DNA of 64,000 nucleotides, taken from positions 1 to 64,000 of the forward strand of contig NZ_AODL01000025.1 in the NCBI RefSeq assembly GCF_000525995.1, written 5' to 3'. The stretch comes from Paenilisteria riparia FSL S10-1204. Lineage in GTDB: Bacteria; Bacillota; Bacilli; Lactobacillales; Listeriaceae. Positions 44,856 through 54,272 of the stretch are shown piece after piece (the stretch's first letter is position 1; every line of letters begins with the position of its first letter). The position numbers and the translations under genes are program-made. A model generated the notes under the pieces. It was given only the letters and a program-made list of their open reading frames with translations, made no database searches and was not told the DNA's origin.

Positions 44856-46103
44856 ATGAAAAGCTTAACGAACAGAATCGGTTTGCCTCCAAAATTAATG
44901 ATGGGTTATGCGGGACTTGTTGTCTTTATGATGGGCGAAGGCTTAGAACAAGGCTGGTTATCGCCATTCTTAATCAGCGGTGGACTTTCTATTCAACAGT
45001 CTGCTTTATTATTTAGTGTTTATGGTATTGCTGCGGCACTTGCGGCTTGGTTTTCTGGTGTTCTATCGGAAATTTTCGGAGCGCAGCGAGTGATGACGGC
45101 TGGTGTCATCGTATTTATTATTGGTTCGGTCTTCTTTATTTCGGTCGGGCTTCCAAGCCATAATTTATATGTAATGTTACCGACTTATGCTCTTCGCGGC
45201 TTCGGTTATCCATTGTTTGCTTATTCGTTCCTCGTTTGGGTAGCTTATGAAGCGCCTACAGAAAAACTAGGATCAGCAGTCGGAATTTTCTGGTTTTGTT
45301 ATAGTGGCGGACTCAATGTTTTGGGTGCGTTGTACTCAAGTATTGCGCTACCGTATTTAGGTGAAATGCTGACATTGTGGAGCGCGCTAATCTTCGTTGT
45401 TGTCGGCGCAACGATTGCCATCTTTTTGAATCGCGAAAAAGTAGCGAAAAAGGCTACGGGTGAAAGACCAAGTTTAGGCTATTTATTGAAAGGAATTACG
45501 ATTGCTTTTGAGAAGCCAAAAATCGGTATGGGTGGTATTGTTCGGACGATCAATACGTCGGCGGCTTATGGTTTCACGGTGTTTATGCCGCTGTTCTTTA
45601 TGGAAATTGGCTTTACTCGTGGGGAGTGGTTGCAAATCTATGCTTGCCTTTGGTCGGTGAATATTATTTTCAACTTATTGTTTGGTGTTATTAGCGATCG
45701 GCTCGGTTGGCGAAATACGGTAATGTGGTTTGGCGGAATGGGTTGCGCGACGTTTACGGTTCTGTTTTATTATGTACCACTTTGGTCTGGCGCGAACTTC
45801 TTGCTAACGATGCTAATCGCGGGTTGCTTTGGTGCTTGTTTGGCGGCTTATGTGCCACTTTCGGCAATTATGCCAACTCTTGCTCCTGAAAATAAGGGTG
45901 CCGCGATGTCGATTTTGAATTTAGGCGCGGGACTGAGCACATTTTTAGGCCCTGCTGTTGTTGGTATTTTTATTGGAAGTCTTGGTACGGTTGGTGTCAT
46001 TTGGGTGTTCGCGGGGCTTTACGTTTTTAGTGCCTTTTTGATGAAATTTGTGACTTTGCCGAAAAATCACGATGTTGTTGTACCGGCTAGCACGATGGAA
46101 TAA
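44856..46103 (+). CDS. MFS polyol permease (RbtT/DalT-like)
   Basis: A 415-aa major facilitator with about 12 membrane helices. The N-terminal GEGLEQGWLSPFLIS and central FGYPLFAYSFLVW segments are typical of the polyol permease family (ribitol and arabinitol transporters). It imports an unphosphorylated polyol, which the upstream dehydrogenase then oxidises. The conserved loop G-x-L-SEIFGAQR lies between helices 2 and 3. It starts at ATG 44856 after AAAGGAGAT, 18 bases after the dehydrogenase. Confidence 0.88.
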   Translation: MKSLTNRIGLPPKLMMGYAGLVVFMMGEGLEQGWLSPFLISGGLSIQQSALLFSVYGIAAALAAWFSGVLSEIFGAQRVMTAGVIVFIIGSVFFISVGLPSHNLYVMLPTYALRGFGYPLFAYSFLVWVAYEAPTEKLGSAVGIFWFCYSGGLNVLGALYSSIALPYLGEMLTLWSALIFVVVGATIAIFLNREKVAKKATGERPSLGYLLKGITIAFEKPKIGMGGIVRTINTSAAYGFTVFMPLFFMEIGFTRGEWLQIYACLWSVNIIFNLLFGVISDRLGWRNTVMWFGGMGCATFTVLFYYVPLWSGANFLLTMLIAGCFGACLAAYVPLSAIMPTLAPENKGAAMSILNLGAGLSTFLGPAVVGIFIGSLGTVGVIWVFAGLYVFSAFLMKFVTLPKNHDVVVPASTME

Positions 46104-46123
46104 ATATATTGGAGTGTTGGAAA

Positions 46124-46591
46124 ATGAGAATTGGAATTGGTTCGGATCATAATGCGTTTGAAATGAAGGAGGCGTTGCGACGGTATATCGAGCAGTCGGA
46201 TAATGAGGTAATTGATTTCGGCTGCTTCTCAAAGAGTGAGATAGATTATCCGGATATCGCATTTCAGGTTGGGACGGCGATTCAAAATGGTGAGGTGGAA
46301 CGCGGCATCTTAGTTTGTGGGACGGGTATTGGGATGTCCATCGCGGCGAATAAGGTGCCGGGCATTCGCTCGGCGCAGTGTCATGATGTGTATTCTGCGG
46401 AGCGCGCCCAACTTAGCAATGATGCGCAAATTATAACGCTAGGTTCGAAGGTCATTGGACTAGAATTAGCTAAAAAAATCGTAGACGCATACCTTGGTGT
46501 GCAGTTTGTAGGCGGTCAATCGAAACGGAAAATTGATCAGATTACGAATCAGGAACTGGCATATTTGAAGATGGGAAGTGTGGAACAATGA
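46124..46591 (+). CDS. RpiB/LacAB-family sugar-phosphate isomerase
   Basis: A 155-aa protein with the RpiB signature: GSDHNAFEMKE at the N-terminus, catalytic Cys in LVCGTGIGMSIAANK, and R-A-Q-CHDVYSAE. It interconverts aldose and ketose phosphates (ribose/ribulose 5-P, or erythrose/erythrulose 4-P in tetritol pathways). The start is ATG 46124 after GGAGTG; the frame extends upstream to 46109 through that site. Its stop overlaps the start of the DhaK gene (ATGA), which shows coupled translation with the kinase. Confidence 0.9.
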   Translation: MRIGIGSDHNAFEMKEALRRYIEQSDNEVIDFGCFSKSEIDYPDIAFQVGTAIQNGEVERGILVCGTGIGMSIAANKVPGIRSAQCHDVYSAERAQLSNDAQIITLGSKVIGLELAKKIVDAYLGVQFVGGQSKRKIDQITNQELAYLKMGSVEQ

Positions 46592-47586
46592 AGAAACTAA
46601 TCAATAACGCAGATTATGTGGTAGAGGAAATGATTGACGGCTATGTGAAGGCATTTCCACAATATGTGAAACAACTGGAAAATCCTCGCGCGTTGGTGCG
46701 TTCGACGCTGGATGCTGACAAAGTTGGTGTTTTGATTGGTGGTGGTTCGGGACATGAGCCGGCTTTCATGGGTTATGTTGGCGCGGGAATGGCGGACGGT
46801 GTTGCGGTCGGGAATATTTTCGCATCGCCACCTCCTGGACCGATTGTTGCTGTGACGGAAGCCATTGATCAAGGAAAAGGTGTGATTTATGTTTACGGGA
46901 ACTATGCTGGCGATATTATGAACTTCGGGATGGCTGCGGAAATAGCTGATTTGGAGCATGATATTGAGGTGGCTTCGGTTATCGTGACGGATGATGTTGC
47001 TTCGGCTCCTAGTCATGAGAAGGAGAAACGGCGCGGCATCGCGGGTGAGTTTTTCGTGACGAAAGTGGCGAGTGTTGCTTCTGCGTTGGGTCATGATTTA
47101 GCAGATGTGAGGCGGCTTGCCAATCATGCGAATGATGTGACGCGGACGATGGGCGTAGGCTTGTCACCTTGTTCGTTACCGCAAACTGGGAAGCCAAGTT
47201 TTACGCTTGCTGAGGATGAAATGGAAATTGGCTTGGGTCATCACGGCGAGCCTGGTATTAAAAAAGGCAAATTAGAGACGGCTGATAAAGTGGTGGATCA
47301 TCTTGTTACGGCAATTTTAGAAGATATGCCAATCGAAACGGATGAAGAAGTCGCTGTGCTAGTCAATGGTTTGGGGTCAACAACGCGAATGGAACTGCTC
47401 ATTATGTTCCGACGTGTAGAGGAGATTTTAACAGAACGTGGTATTCGCATTTATCGATCATTTATTGGTGATTACAGCACTTCGCTTGAGATGGGCGGAA
47501 GTTCTGTGACGCTAATAAAATTGGATGCAGAGCTTAAGCAATGTATTGACTACCCTGCTGATTGCCCAATGTATGTTCAAAAATAA
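46588..47586 (+). CDS. dhaK: DhaK-type dihydroxyacetone (ketose) kinase subunit
   Basis: A 332-aa DhaK. It has GGGSGHEPAF (near residue 50) and the substrate-binding histidine in GLGHHGEPG, which forms a hemiaminal bond with the ketose carbonyl. It works with DhaL, encoded 15 bases later. No phosphotransferase DhaM is present in the operon. The isomerase and dehydrogenase neighbours suggest the substrate is erythrulose or another short ketose and not only dihydroxyacetone; DhaK-type erythrulose kinases are known from Mycobacterium tetritol pathways. It starts at ATG 46588, overlapping the isomerase stop. Confidence 0.92.
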   Translation: MKKLINNADYVVEEMIDGYVKAFPQYVKQLENPRALVRSTLDADKVGVLIGGGSGHEPAFMGYVGAGMADGVAVGNIFASPPPGPIVAVTEAIDQGKGVIYVYGNYAGDIMNFGMAAEIADLEHDIEVASVIVTDDVASAPSHEKEKRRGIAGEFFVTKVASVASALGHDLADVRRLANHANDVTRTMGVGLSPCSLPQTGKPSFTLAEDEMEIGLGHHGEPGIKKGKLETADKVVDHLVTAILEDMPIETDEEVAVLVNGLGSTTRMELLIMFRRVEEILTERGIRIYRSFIGDYSTSLEMGGSSVTLIKLDAELKQCIDYPADCPMYVQK

Positions 47587-47601
47587 GGAGGCGTGATAAG
47601 G

Positions 47602-48252
47602 ATGTATTATCCGGCAAATTTTCGCGATTTTTTAAACAAAGTAACAGAAACGATGGAACAGGAAAAAGAGTACTTGTGCGAACTCGATCGAAAATTAGGT
47701 GATGGCGACCATGGCGTGACAATGTCAATTGGTTGGCAAGCCATTAAAGCAGAACTGGCGAAACAAGAAGCCATTGAGACACTCGATTGCTCGAAATTAG
47801 CAATCCTAGCTGGCAAAACCTTTTTGGAAGCAGTCGGTTCTTCGGTAGGTCCGCTTTACGCGACAGGATTTTTACGAGGAGCAAAAGCAATTAAAGGGAA
47901 AGACGTGCTTAGCGACGCCGATTTAACGGCTTTTTGGCTGGCATTTATGAGCGGTGTAAAAGAACGCGGCCAAGCAGAAGTTGGCGATAAAACGATGATT
48001 GACACGTTGGAACCCGCACGAATCGCCTTAGAAGAATCCTTTGCAGCGTCTGGTAATTTTGAAGAAGCCTTTCGCGTGGCGGTTAGTGCAGCAGAAACGG
48101 GCATGATTTCGACCATTGATTTGCTATCCAAACGCGGACGTTCCAGCAGGCTCGGCGATCGTTCTCTTGGTAATCAAGACCCTGGCGCAACGTCTGCGTA
48201 CCTAATTTTGACGAATTTTCTCGTGAGTTTACCTGAAAGCGTATTAGATTAA
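47602..48252 (+). CDS. dhaL: DhaL-type nucleotide-binding kinase subunit
   Basis: A 216-aa helical-barrel DhaL, with the Mg/nucleotide site KLGDGDHG (near residue 30), GSSVGPLY and RSSRLGDRSLGNQDPGA. It carries the nucleotide and phosphorylates the ketose held by DhaK. With no DhaM gene nearby, the complex either uses ATP directly or depends on a DhaM elsewhere. The start is ATG 47602, 10 nt after AAGGAGG; GTG 47593 is one base from that site. It lies between dhaK and the SDR gene. Confidence 0.92.
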   Translation: MYYPANFRDFLNKVTETMEQEKEYLCELDRKLGDGDHGVTMSIGWQAIKAELAKQEAIETLDCSKLAILAGKTFLEAVGSSVGPLYATGFLRGAKAIKGKDVLSDADLTAFWLAFMSGVKERGQAEVGDKTMIDTLEPARIALEESFAASGNFEEAFRVAVSAAETGMISTIDLLSKRGRSSRLGDRSLGNQDPGATSAYLILTNFLVSLPESVLD

Positions 48253-48278
48253 AAATTAAAGCAAGGAGTGATTAAATT

Positions 48279-49034
48279 ATGTTCGATAAAAATTTTGCAT
48301 TAACTGATAAAGTCGCTATCGTAACTGGTGGTGCAAGCGGGATTGGACGGGCTATCGTAGAACTTTTTTTAGATAAAGGCGCAAAAGTCGTGCTCGTTGA
48401 TATTAAACCAGACGTAGCTGAAATCGCGGAACAAATCGGAAAATCGCGTGCCTTAGGTATCCAAGCTGACATTACCAAAAAAGAAAATGTGGAACGCGTC
48501 ATCGCAACAGTTGTCGAGCAATTTGGTAGCATCGATATTGTTGTGAACTCGGCCGGCATCGCCCTTTTAGAAAAAGCAGAAGACCTTCCTGAATCTTATT
48601 GGGACAAAACAATGGAGCTGAATCTCAAGGCATCATTCCTTGTCGCACAAGTGGCTGGAAATGCGATGATACAACAAGGACGCGGCGGGAAAATCGTCAA
48701 CATTGCTTCCCAAGCTTCCATCGTAGCACTGGATAAACACGTGGCTTACTGTGCTAGTAAAGCAGCGATTGTCTCGATGACGCAAGTTTTGGCAATGGAA
48801 TGGGCGCCTCATAAAATCAATGTCAATGCCATCTCCCCCACTGTCATCCTAACCGAGCTGGGCAAAAAAGCATGGGCCGGAGAAGTCGGCGAAGCAATGA
48901 AAAAGCAGATTCCAATTGGTCGTTTCGGCTATCCAGAAGAAGTCGCGGCATCCGCACTATTCCTTGCAAGCGATGCCGCTAATTTAATAACCGGTGAGAA
49001 TCTAGTGATCGACGGCGGTTACACGATTCAGTAG
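48279..49034 (+). CDS. short-chain dehydrogenase/reductase
   Basis: A 251-aa classical SDR with TGGASGIGRA (residues 12-22), NSAGIA, catalytic Ser in IASQAS and YCASKAA (Tyr-x-x-x-Lys). It uses NAD(P)(H) to oxidise or reduce a polyol or sugar. In a polyol operon it would act on a second polyol isomer or an intermediate. Related operons in L. monocytogenes (lmo0342-lmo0348 region) combine an SDR with RpiB, DhaKL and transketolase. It starts at ATG 48279 after AAGGAGTG. Confidence 0.9.
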   Translation: MFDKNFALTDKVAIVTGGASGIGRAIVELFLDKGAKVVLVDIKPDVAEIAEQIGKSRALGIQADITKKENVERVIATVVEQFGSIDIVVNSAGIALLEKAEDLPESYWDKTMELNLKASFLVAQVAGNAMIQQGRGGKIVNIASQASIVALDKHVAYCASKAAIVSMTQVLAMEWAPHKINVNAISPTVILTELGKKAWAGEVGEAMKKQIPIGRFGYPEEVAASALFLASDAANLITGENLVIDGGYTIQ

Positions 49035-49049
49035 AAAAGGAGGATGCAC

Positions 49050-51053
49050 ATGTCGTTAATGAATCAACAAATGATAAAAACAATCCGCGTATTATCAATG
49101 GATATGGTCGAACAGGCTAACTCTGGACATCCAGGCCTTCCGATGGGCGCGGCACCAATGGCTTTTTGTCTTTGGAAAAATCATTTAAAATTTAATCCGG
49201 CACATCCGAGCTGGTTCAACCGAGACCGCTTCATACTTTCTGCGGGTCATGGCTCTGCACTGCTTTATAGTTTGCTTCATATTTTCGGCTATGATGTTAG
49301 TAAAGAAGACCTGCGCAACTTTCGACAAAAAGACAGCGCGACGCCAGGCCATCCAGAATTCGGCCACACGCCCGGCGTTGACGCTACAACCGGTCCACTA
49401 GGCCAAGGTATTGCAATGGGCGTTGGAATGGCGATGTCCGAGGCGCATCTTGCCGCAATGTTCAACAAAGCGTCCCACGCAGTAATTGACCACCACACAT
49501 TTGTCTTATGCGGCGATGGTTGTTTGATGGAAGGCATTTCTTATGAAGCATGTTCCCTTGCAGGCCATTTAAAACTCGGTAAACTCATCGTTCTTTACGA
49601 CTCCAATGATATTTCTTTGGACGGCGATCTTACGCAAAGCTTTTCCGAAGATATTGATTTGCGGTTTCGCTCGGCGGGTTGGCAAACATTGCACGTCCCT
49701 GATGGAAACGATGTCGAGGCGATTGACAGCGCCATTTGTCTCGCAAAAGCAGAAACGACAAAACCGACCTTGATTGAAATAAAAACCGTGATTGGCGATG
49801 GAAGTCCGAGCAAAGCAGGCACAGCCGCAGCACATGGCGCACCACTGGGCAAAGAAGAAATCACTCAAATCAAGAAAAATTATGGCTGGGAACTAGAACC
49901 CTTCGAAATACCAAAAACAGTAAGCTATCAGAAAGACTACTATTTATCTAAAGGAAATCATCACGAATCGAAGTGGCTCCAAGCCTTCAACAAATATCGA
50001 AACGACTACCCAGAAGAAGCAGAAAAATTGCAACGCCTCATCGATAATCAAGAAACGGCAGATCAAGCACTCGTTTTACCAACCTATACGACAAAGGATG
50101 CACCGATAGCAACAAGAGACGTTTCAAGTACCGTTTTAAACGCTCTCGCGCCACAGCTACCAAGTTTATTTGGCGGTTCAGCAGATCTATCATCTTCTAA
50201 CAAAACAATGATTAAAGACAGCGACGATTTCCTCGCTAACCATTACGAAGGCAAAAATATTTGGTTTGGCGTGCGCGAATTTGCGATGGGTGGCATTTTG
50301 AACGGAATGGCATTGCACGGTGGAATAAAGCCTTATGGCGCGACTTTTTTCGTATTCTCCGATTACTTAAGGAGCGCGATTCGTTCGGCAGCTCTCATGA
50401 ACCTTCCAGTAACATACGTGATGACACACGATTCTATTATGGTTGGAGAAGATGGCCCGACACATGAACCAATCGAACATTTAGCTTCCTTCCGAGCCAT
50501 GCCAAACCTTGTCGTTCTAAGACCCGCGGATGCAAATGAAACCGTCGCTAGCTATAAATACGCGCTAACACAACAAGAAAACCCAGTTATGCTCGTGCTT
50601 AGCCGTCAAGCGTTGCCGAATCTACCGACCACAGATATGAAAGCTAGCATAGAAGTTGAAAAAGGCGCTTATATATTAGCTGAATCGCCAACAAGTACGA
50701 CAGATATTCTCCTAATCGCAACTGGCTCCGAAGTTTCCTTAGCGATGGAAGTTCGCGAATATTTGGCGACAGAGCAAATCGGTGCTCGCGTTGTCAGTAT
50801 GCCAAGTTGGGAACTATTTGAACGTCAATCCGCAGACTACCATGAGACCGTTCTTCCAAGCGAAATAACACACCGAGTAGCGATTGAGATGGCCTCTTCT
50901 CAAGGCTGGCACAAATATGTTGGTAACAAAGGCAAGATTATCGCCATCGATACCTTTGGAAAATCCGGTTCTGGCGCAGAAATTGCCGAAGATTTTGGCT
51001 TCTCCGCTACAAAAATAGCCAATCAAATTTTGGCAACACTACAAAAAAATTAA
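49050..51053 (+). CDS. tkt: transketolase
   Basis: A 667-aa full-length transketolase. Its features are an N-terminal HPGLPMGAAP, SAGHGSALLY, the thiamine diphosphate motif GDGCLMEGISYEA...ND, and the pyrimidine-domain GVREFAMGGILNG and HDSIMVGEDGPTHEP. It transfers two-carbon units between sugar phosphates and would feed erythrose 4-P from this operon into the pentose phosphate pathway. A housekeeping transketolase is expected elsewhere. The start is ATG 49050 (AAGGAGG 6 nt upstream); an earlier ATG at 49044 touches that site. It is the last enzyme gene of the operon. Confidence 0.95.
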   Translation: MSLMNQQMIKTIRVLSMDMVEQANSGHPGLPMGAAPMAFCLWKNHLKFNPAHPSWFNRDRFILSAGHGSALLYSLLHIFGYDVSKEDLRNFRQKDSATPGHPEFGHTPGVDATTGPLGQGIAMGVGMAMSEAHLAAMFNKASHAVIDHHTFVLCGDGCLMEGISYEACSLAGHLKLGKLIVLYDSNDISLDGDLTQSFSEDIDLRFRSAGWQTLHVPDGNDVEAIDSAICLAKAETTKPTLIEIKTVIGDGSPSKAGTAAAHGAPLGKEEITQIKKNYGWELEPFEIPKTVSYQKDYYLSKGNHHESKWLQAFNKYRNDYPEEAEKLQRLIDNQETADQALVLPTYTTKDAPIATRDVSSTVLNALAPQLPSLFGGSADLSSSNKTMIKDSDDFLANHYEGKNIWFGVREFAMGGILNGMALHGGIKPYGATFFVFSDYLRSAIRSAALMNLPVTYVMTHDSIMVGEDGPTHEPIEHLASFRAMPNLVVLRPADANETVASYKYALTQQENPVMLVLSRQALPNLPTTDMKASIEVEKGAYILAESPTSTTDILLIATGSEVSLAMEVREYLATEQIGARVVSMPSWELFERQSADYHETVLPSEITHRVAIEMASSQGWHKYVGNKGKIIAIDTFGKSGSGAEIAEDFGFSATKIANQILATLQKN

Positions 51054-51057
51054 ATAA

Positions 51058-51100
51058 CGAGAGTCTAAGTATAGCGCATGCTGACTTGGGCTCTCTTCTA
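51058..51100 (+). terminator. terminator of the polyol operon
   Basis: GAGAGTCTAAGT and ACTTGGGCTCTC pair with G-T wobbles around a 13-nt loop, followed by a T/C-rich stretch. It lies 4 nt after the transketolase stop. Confidence 0.7.
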
Positions 51101-51217
51101 CTTTCCAGGTACTACAATTATGGCTAGGCATGTGTTAAAATAAAAGTGTGATTTATTGAAAGTAAATAGAAGAAAACGATGAATTACACTATTATATGAA
51201 AGTGTAGGTGAAAATCC

Positions 51218-51987
51218 ATGTTCGCAAATCAACGTCGAAATGAGATTCTTCATATGATTCAAGAACAAAAGACCGTATCCGTTCAGGAGCTAAGCGAGAA
51301 ATTAAGTGTCTCCGCAGCCACTGTCCGCACAGATTTAAATGCCATGGAAAAACAAGAATTACTCATACGAACACACGGTGGTGCTATGATGAAAGAAAAA
51401 GAAGACATCGACAAAAAAATACGCCATTCGTGAAAAAAAAACATCGCTCCGAGAAGCAACGTATTGCAGCTGTAGCTTTTGAATATATTGAAGATGGGCA
51501 ATGCATCATACTCGATGCTAGCACAACCTGCTTTGAACTCGCGAAGTTCATTAAAGAATCAACAAAGCGTCTAACGATTGTGACAAGCGGCTTAACAACA
51601 GCTACAATGCTAAAAGAAAATCCAAATTTAACTGTGATTATTATTGGAGGCATTGTTCGCAGTGGCTCTAACTCTATTGAAGGTTTGATTGGTCATGAAT
51701 TATTGAAGAAAGTAAACGTAGACACCTTATTCACATCCGCTTATGCACTCAACGCCTCTGATGGCCTGACTGATTTTAGTTTATACGAAGTCGAACTCAA
51801 GCGCGAAATGGTAGCAGCCGCTCATAAAACCATCGCACTTATCGATAGTAGCAAACTCGGCAAAAGTTCCATTGCCACATTTGCTAAAATAGACGATATC
51901 CATCGACTCATAACAGACCAATCACTATCACCAGAATTAACAGCGTCTTTCCGAGCCGCCAAAGTTCCCGTGGAAGTGGCGAACTAA
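51218..51987 (+). pseudogene. DeoR-family regulator of the polyol operon, two frameshifts
   Basis: The first frame (51218-51433) encodes the DeoR helix-turn-helix (RRNEILHMIQEQ, VSVQELSEKLSVSAATVRTDL, RTHGGA). The last frame (51430-51987) encodes the sugar-phosphate-binding DeoRC domain (LDASTTCFELAKF, TSGLTTA, SSKLGKSS). Removing one A from the A7 run 51413-51419 and one from the A9 run 51433-51441 gives a continuous 254-aa protein through DKKYAIREKKHRSEKQRIA, the normal DeoR linker. It probably represses the operon through the direct repeats at 43622-43641 and responds to a phosphorylated intermediate. Confidence 0.85.
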
Positions 51988-51999
51988 TCGCAGTAAGGT

Positions 52000-52098
52000 C
52001 TGAATCAGCGTCTTTCTTCCCGGCTCTGATTCAGTTCTCACGGATTAACCATAGAAAAAAAGCTTATACATCATGTTTAGCACATGAAATATAAGCTT
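52000..52098. terminator. two hairpins between the DeoR and universal-stress genes
   Basis: CTGAATCAG (52000-52008) with CTGATTCAG (52026-52034), then AAGCTTATA (52060-52068) with TATAAGCTT (52090-52098), the latter preceded by an A run. They end the convergent transcripts. Confidence 0.6.
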
Positions 52099-52201
52099 AC
52101 TAAATAAATGCTGATGGGAAATCCCATTCACGGCATCTAACGTATACAACTTTGTTTTTTCAAGCATTCTATTTTCAAAAGTCTCACAGTGTTTTTTGTC
52201 C

Positions 52202-52639
52202 TTACTTCACCACTAATACGTTACACGGTGCATGATTGACTACATAAGCTGTGGTTGAGCCAATAAGCGATCGTTCCAACGCACCTCTTCCTGTTGCACC
52301 GATTACGATTAAGTCCACATCGTTATCCTTTGCATAGCTGACAATACTTCTTTTTGCGTCGCCGTGTACTGCTTCGTTTTGATAACTAACATCGGAGCCA
52401 AGCCCTGCAGTCATTTCTTCTAGTCGTTTTTCTGCCAAAGCTTTGTACACGTCGTCCATTTCTGGATGCACATTCAGCGATAAATATAACTCTTCATTGT
52501 TAGGCATTATTTCAACAATCACGGTCAAAAAGATAAACTCAACTGGTTCTAACGTTCCCAATCTCAGCGCCTCTTGGAACGCATCATTGGACTGTTCGGA
52601 GCCATCGAAGGCCACTAAAATTCGTTTTTTATTTGCCAT
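52202..52639 (-). CDS. universal stress protein (UspA family)
   Basis: A 145-aa single-domain Usp with the N-terminal ILVAFDGSEQSNDAF and the ATP-binding signature GATGRGALERSLIGS near residues 113-127 (G-2x-G-9x-G-S/T). It is a cytoplasmic stress-linked protein of unspecific role. It starts at ATG 52639, with only a weak site upstream. It is followed by the hairpins at 52000-52098. It is separate from the two-component operon that ends at 52764. Confidence 0.9.
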   Translation of the reverse strand: MANKKRILVAFDGSEQSNDAFQEALRLGTLEPVEFIFLTVIVEIMPNNEELYLSLNVHPEMDDVYKALAEKRLEEMTAGLGSDVSYQNEAVHGDAKRSIVSYAKDNDVDLIVIGATGRGALERSLIGSTTAYVVNHAPCNVLVVK

Positions 52640-52763
52640 ATCATTTCACTCACTCTCATCATTTATACATTACTTGAAATTCCATTTTTAGATGATGCAT
52701 TCTTTTACAGTTTACTCTTTATTATAGTCTTATGCTTTCTACTTGGCAAATAACAACTGCGCT

Positions 52764-54272
52764 TTACTGCACGGTCTCTTTTTTGCGGAAGCCGTTTGGA
52801 GTGTAGCCTGTATATTTCTTGAATTGGCGGTAAAAATAAGCCATGTCTGTGTAACCTGATTCTTCGGCGATAGCTGTGACGGGTTGTTTGGTACCCATTA
52901 GGATCTCTTTGGCGTGGTTGACGCGGAATTGGTTTAGGTAGTCTGTGAAATGAACGCCGACTTCTTTTTGGAAAAGTTGACCGAGGTAGACGGCGTTAAT
53001 GTGGAATTTTGCGCCGAGTGTTTTTAAGGACATGCCTTCTGTGAAATTTTCAGCGACGTAGGTTAGAATTTTTTGGATAATTGGACTTTTGCTATTGTCG
53101 TCTTCCTGTTTACGGTCGAAAAATGGATGAATAAGCTCTAGCATTGTGTTTTTTAGTTCGCACGGGGTGATAGCACTGTCTAGCCTTCGAATCACGGTGA
53201 GTAGTTGTTCTGGGTCGGATTCGGACATCATGAGGGCGACTTCGCTTAGGACGCGGATGACTTGATGTGGATCGCTTTCGTATAAATGAAGCTCCCATTC
53301 CGCAAAAAAGGCATCGAGCCAAGCCAATGTTTCCTCTTTCTCTCGCAAAACAAGGGCGCGAGCTAGCTGATGCTGACTAAAATTCGGGCGCCATCTGTGA
53401 GGCAGAATTTTGTCTGCGGAAATAAGCGTGCCAGGTGAAGAAACAAGCCGCTCTTGCAAAAGTTGCTCCAATTGACGAAAAGCTTTCGGGAAATAAGCCG
53501 TCCCAGTTCCGACTTCGCTCATCAAAAAGAAGCATTGCTCCGAGCCAACCATCGCGCCTATCTCATCGTACACCTTAGCGATCTGCGTCGCGATTCCCGT
53601 CTCGTCCTCTGCCATCAAGCCAATAAGCAGTTCCTCCTCAGGATTTAGCAACATAAATGGATATTCCGCACGCAAATACGATTGCAATTTTCGCCAACCG
53701 TCCGCCGTCCAATCACGCCGTCCATACATCGGCTGAATCCAAATCAGCGCCGTCATCTGGTCTTGCGCAAGTGGCATCTTGTACAGCGCCATCCGCTCCT
53801 TCCAGTCCTCCGTCCCAATTCGGTTGTTCAACCAACGCCACAGCGCATTGTCCCTCAAAATATAATATGCCTCATCATCTCCCGTTGCCTGAAAATCAGC
53901 CTCCACTTTCTCCTTGATTTGCGTAATCGTCTCTAATAATTCCGTCTCATTCAGCGGCTTCAACAAATAATTCTCAATCCCAATCGCAAGCCCCCGTTTC
54001 ACATACTCAAACTCTTGGAATCCCGACAAAACAATGAATTTCGTCGTGTCCTGCTCCTTCTTCCAAGCCTCAATCAACTGCAAACCGTCCATTTTCGGCA
54101 TCTTAATATCCGTAATCACTAAATCACACGGCTGCGTCGCAAAATGCGTCAAGGCTTCCATCCCATTTTTCGCCGTCCCGATAATTTCAATCTCCTCATC
54201 AAATTCCCGAATCACGGCCTGCAATCCTTGAACAATCAACGGCTCATCATCTACTAAAAGCATTTTCAACAT
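52764..54272 (-). CDS. AraC-type response regulator (YesN-like)
   Basis: A 502-aa protein. The receiver domain (residues 1-120) has acidic residues DDE and the phosphorylated Asp in VITDIKMPKMDG. A middle region (130-390) is of YesN-type unknown fold. The C-terminal AraC DNA-binding domain (400-495) contains MSLKTLGAKFHINAVYLGQLFQKE and AEESGYTDMAYFYRQFKKYTGYTP. It should activate carbohydrate genes in response to its partner kinase. The start is ATG 54272 after GGGAGG; it lies inside the end of the kinase gene (26-bp overlap). The likely target is the mannosidase operon and perhaps the ABC importer at 38-41.7 kb. Confidence 0.92.
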   Translation of the reverse strand: MLKMLLVDDEPLIVQGLQAVIREFDEEIEIIGTAKNGMEALTHFATQPCDLVITDIKMPKMDGLQLIEAWKKEQDTTKFIVLSGFQEFEYVKRGLAIGIENYLLKPLNETELLETITQIKEKVEADFQATGDDEAYYILRDNALWRWLNNRIGTEDWKERMALYKMPLAQDQMTALIWIQPMYGRRDWTADGWRKLQSYLRAEYPFMLLNPEEELLIGLMAEDETGIATQIAKVYDEIGAMVGSEQCFFLMSEVGTGTAYFPKAFRQLEQLLQERLVSSPGTLISADKILPHRWRPNFSQHQLARALVLREKEETLAWLDAFFAEWELHLYESDPHQVIRVLSEVALMMSESDPEQLLTVIRRLDSAITPCELKNTMLELIHPFFDRKQEDDNSKSPIIQKILTYVAENFTEGMSLKTLGAKFHINAVYLGQLFQKEVGVHFTDYLNQFRVNHAKEILMGTKQPVTAIAEESGYTDMAYFYRQFKKYTGYTPNGFRKKETVQ

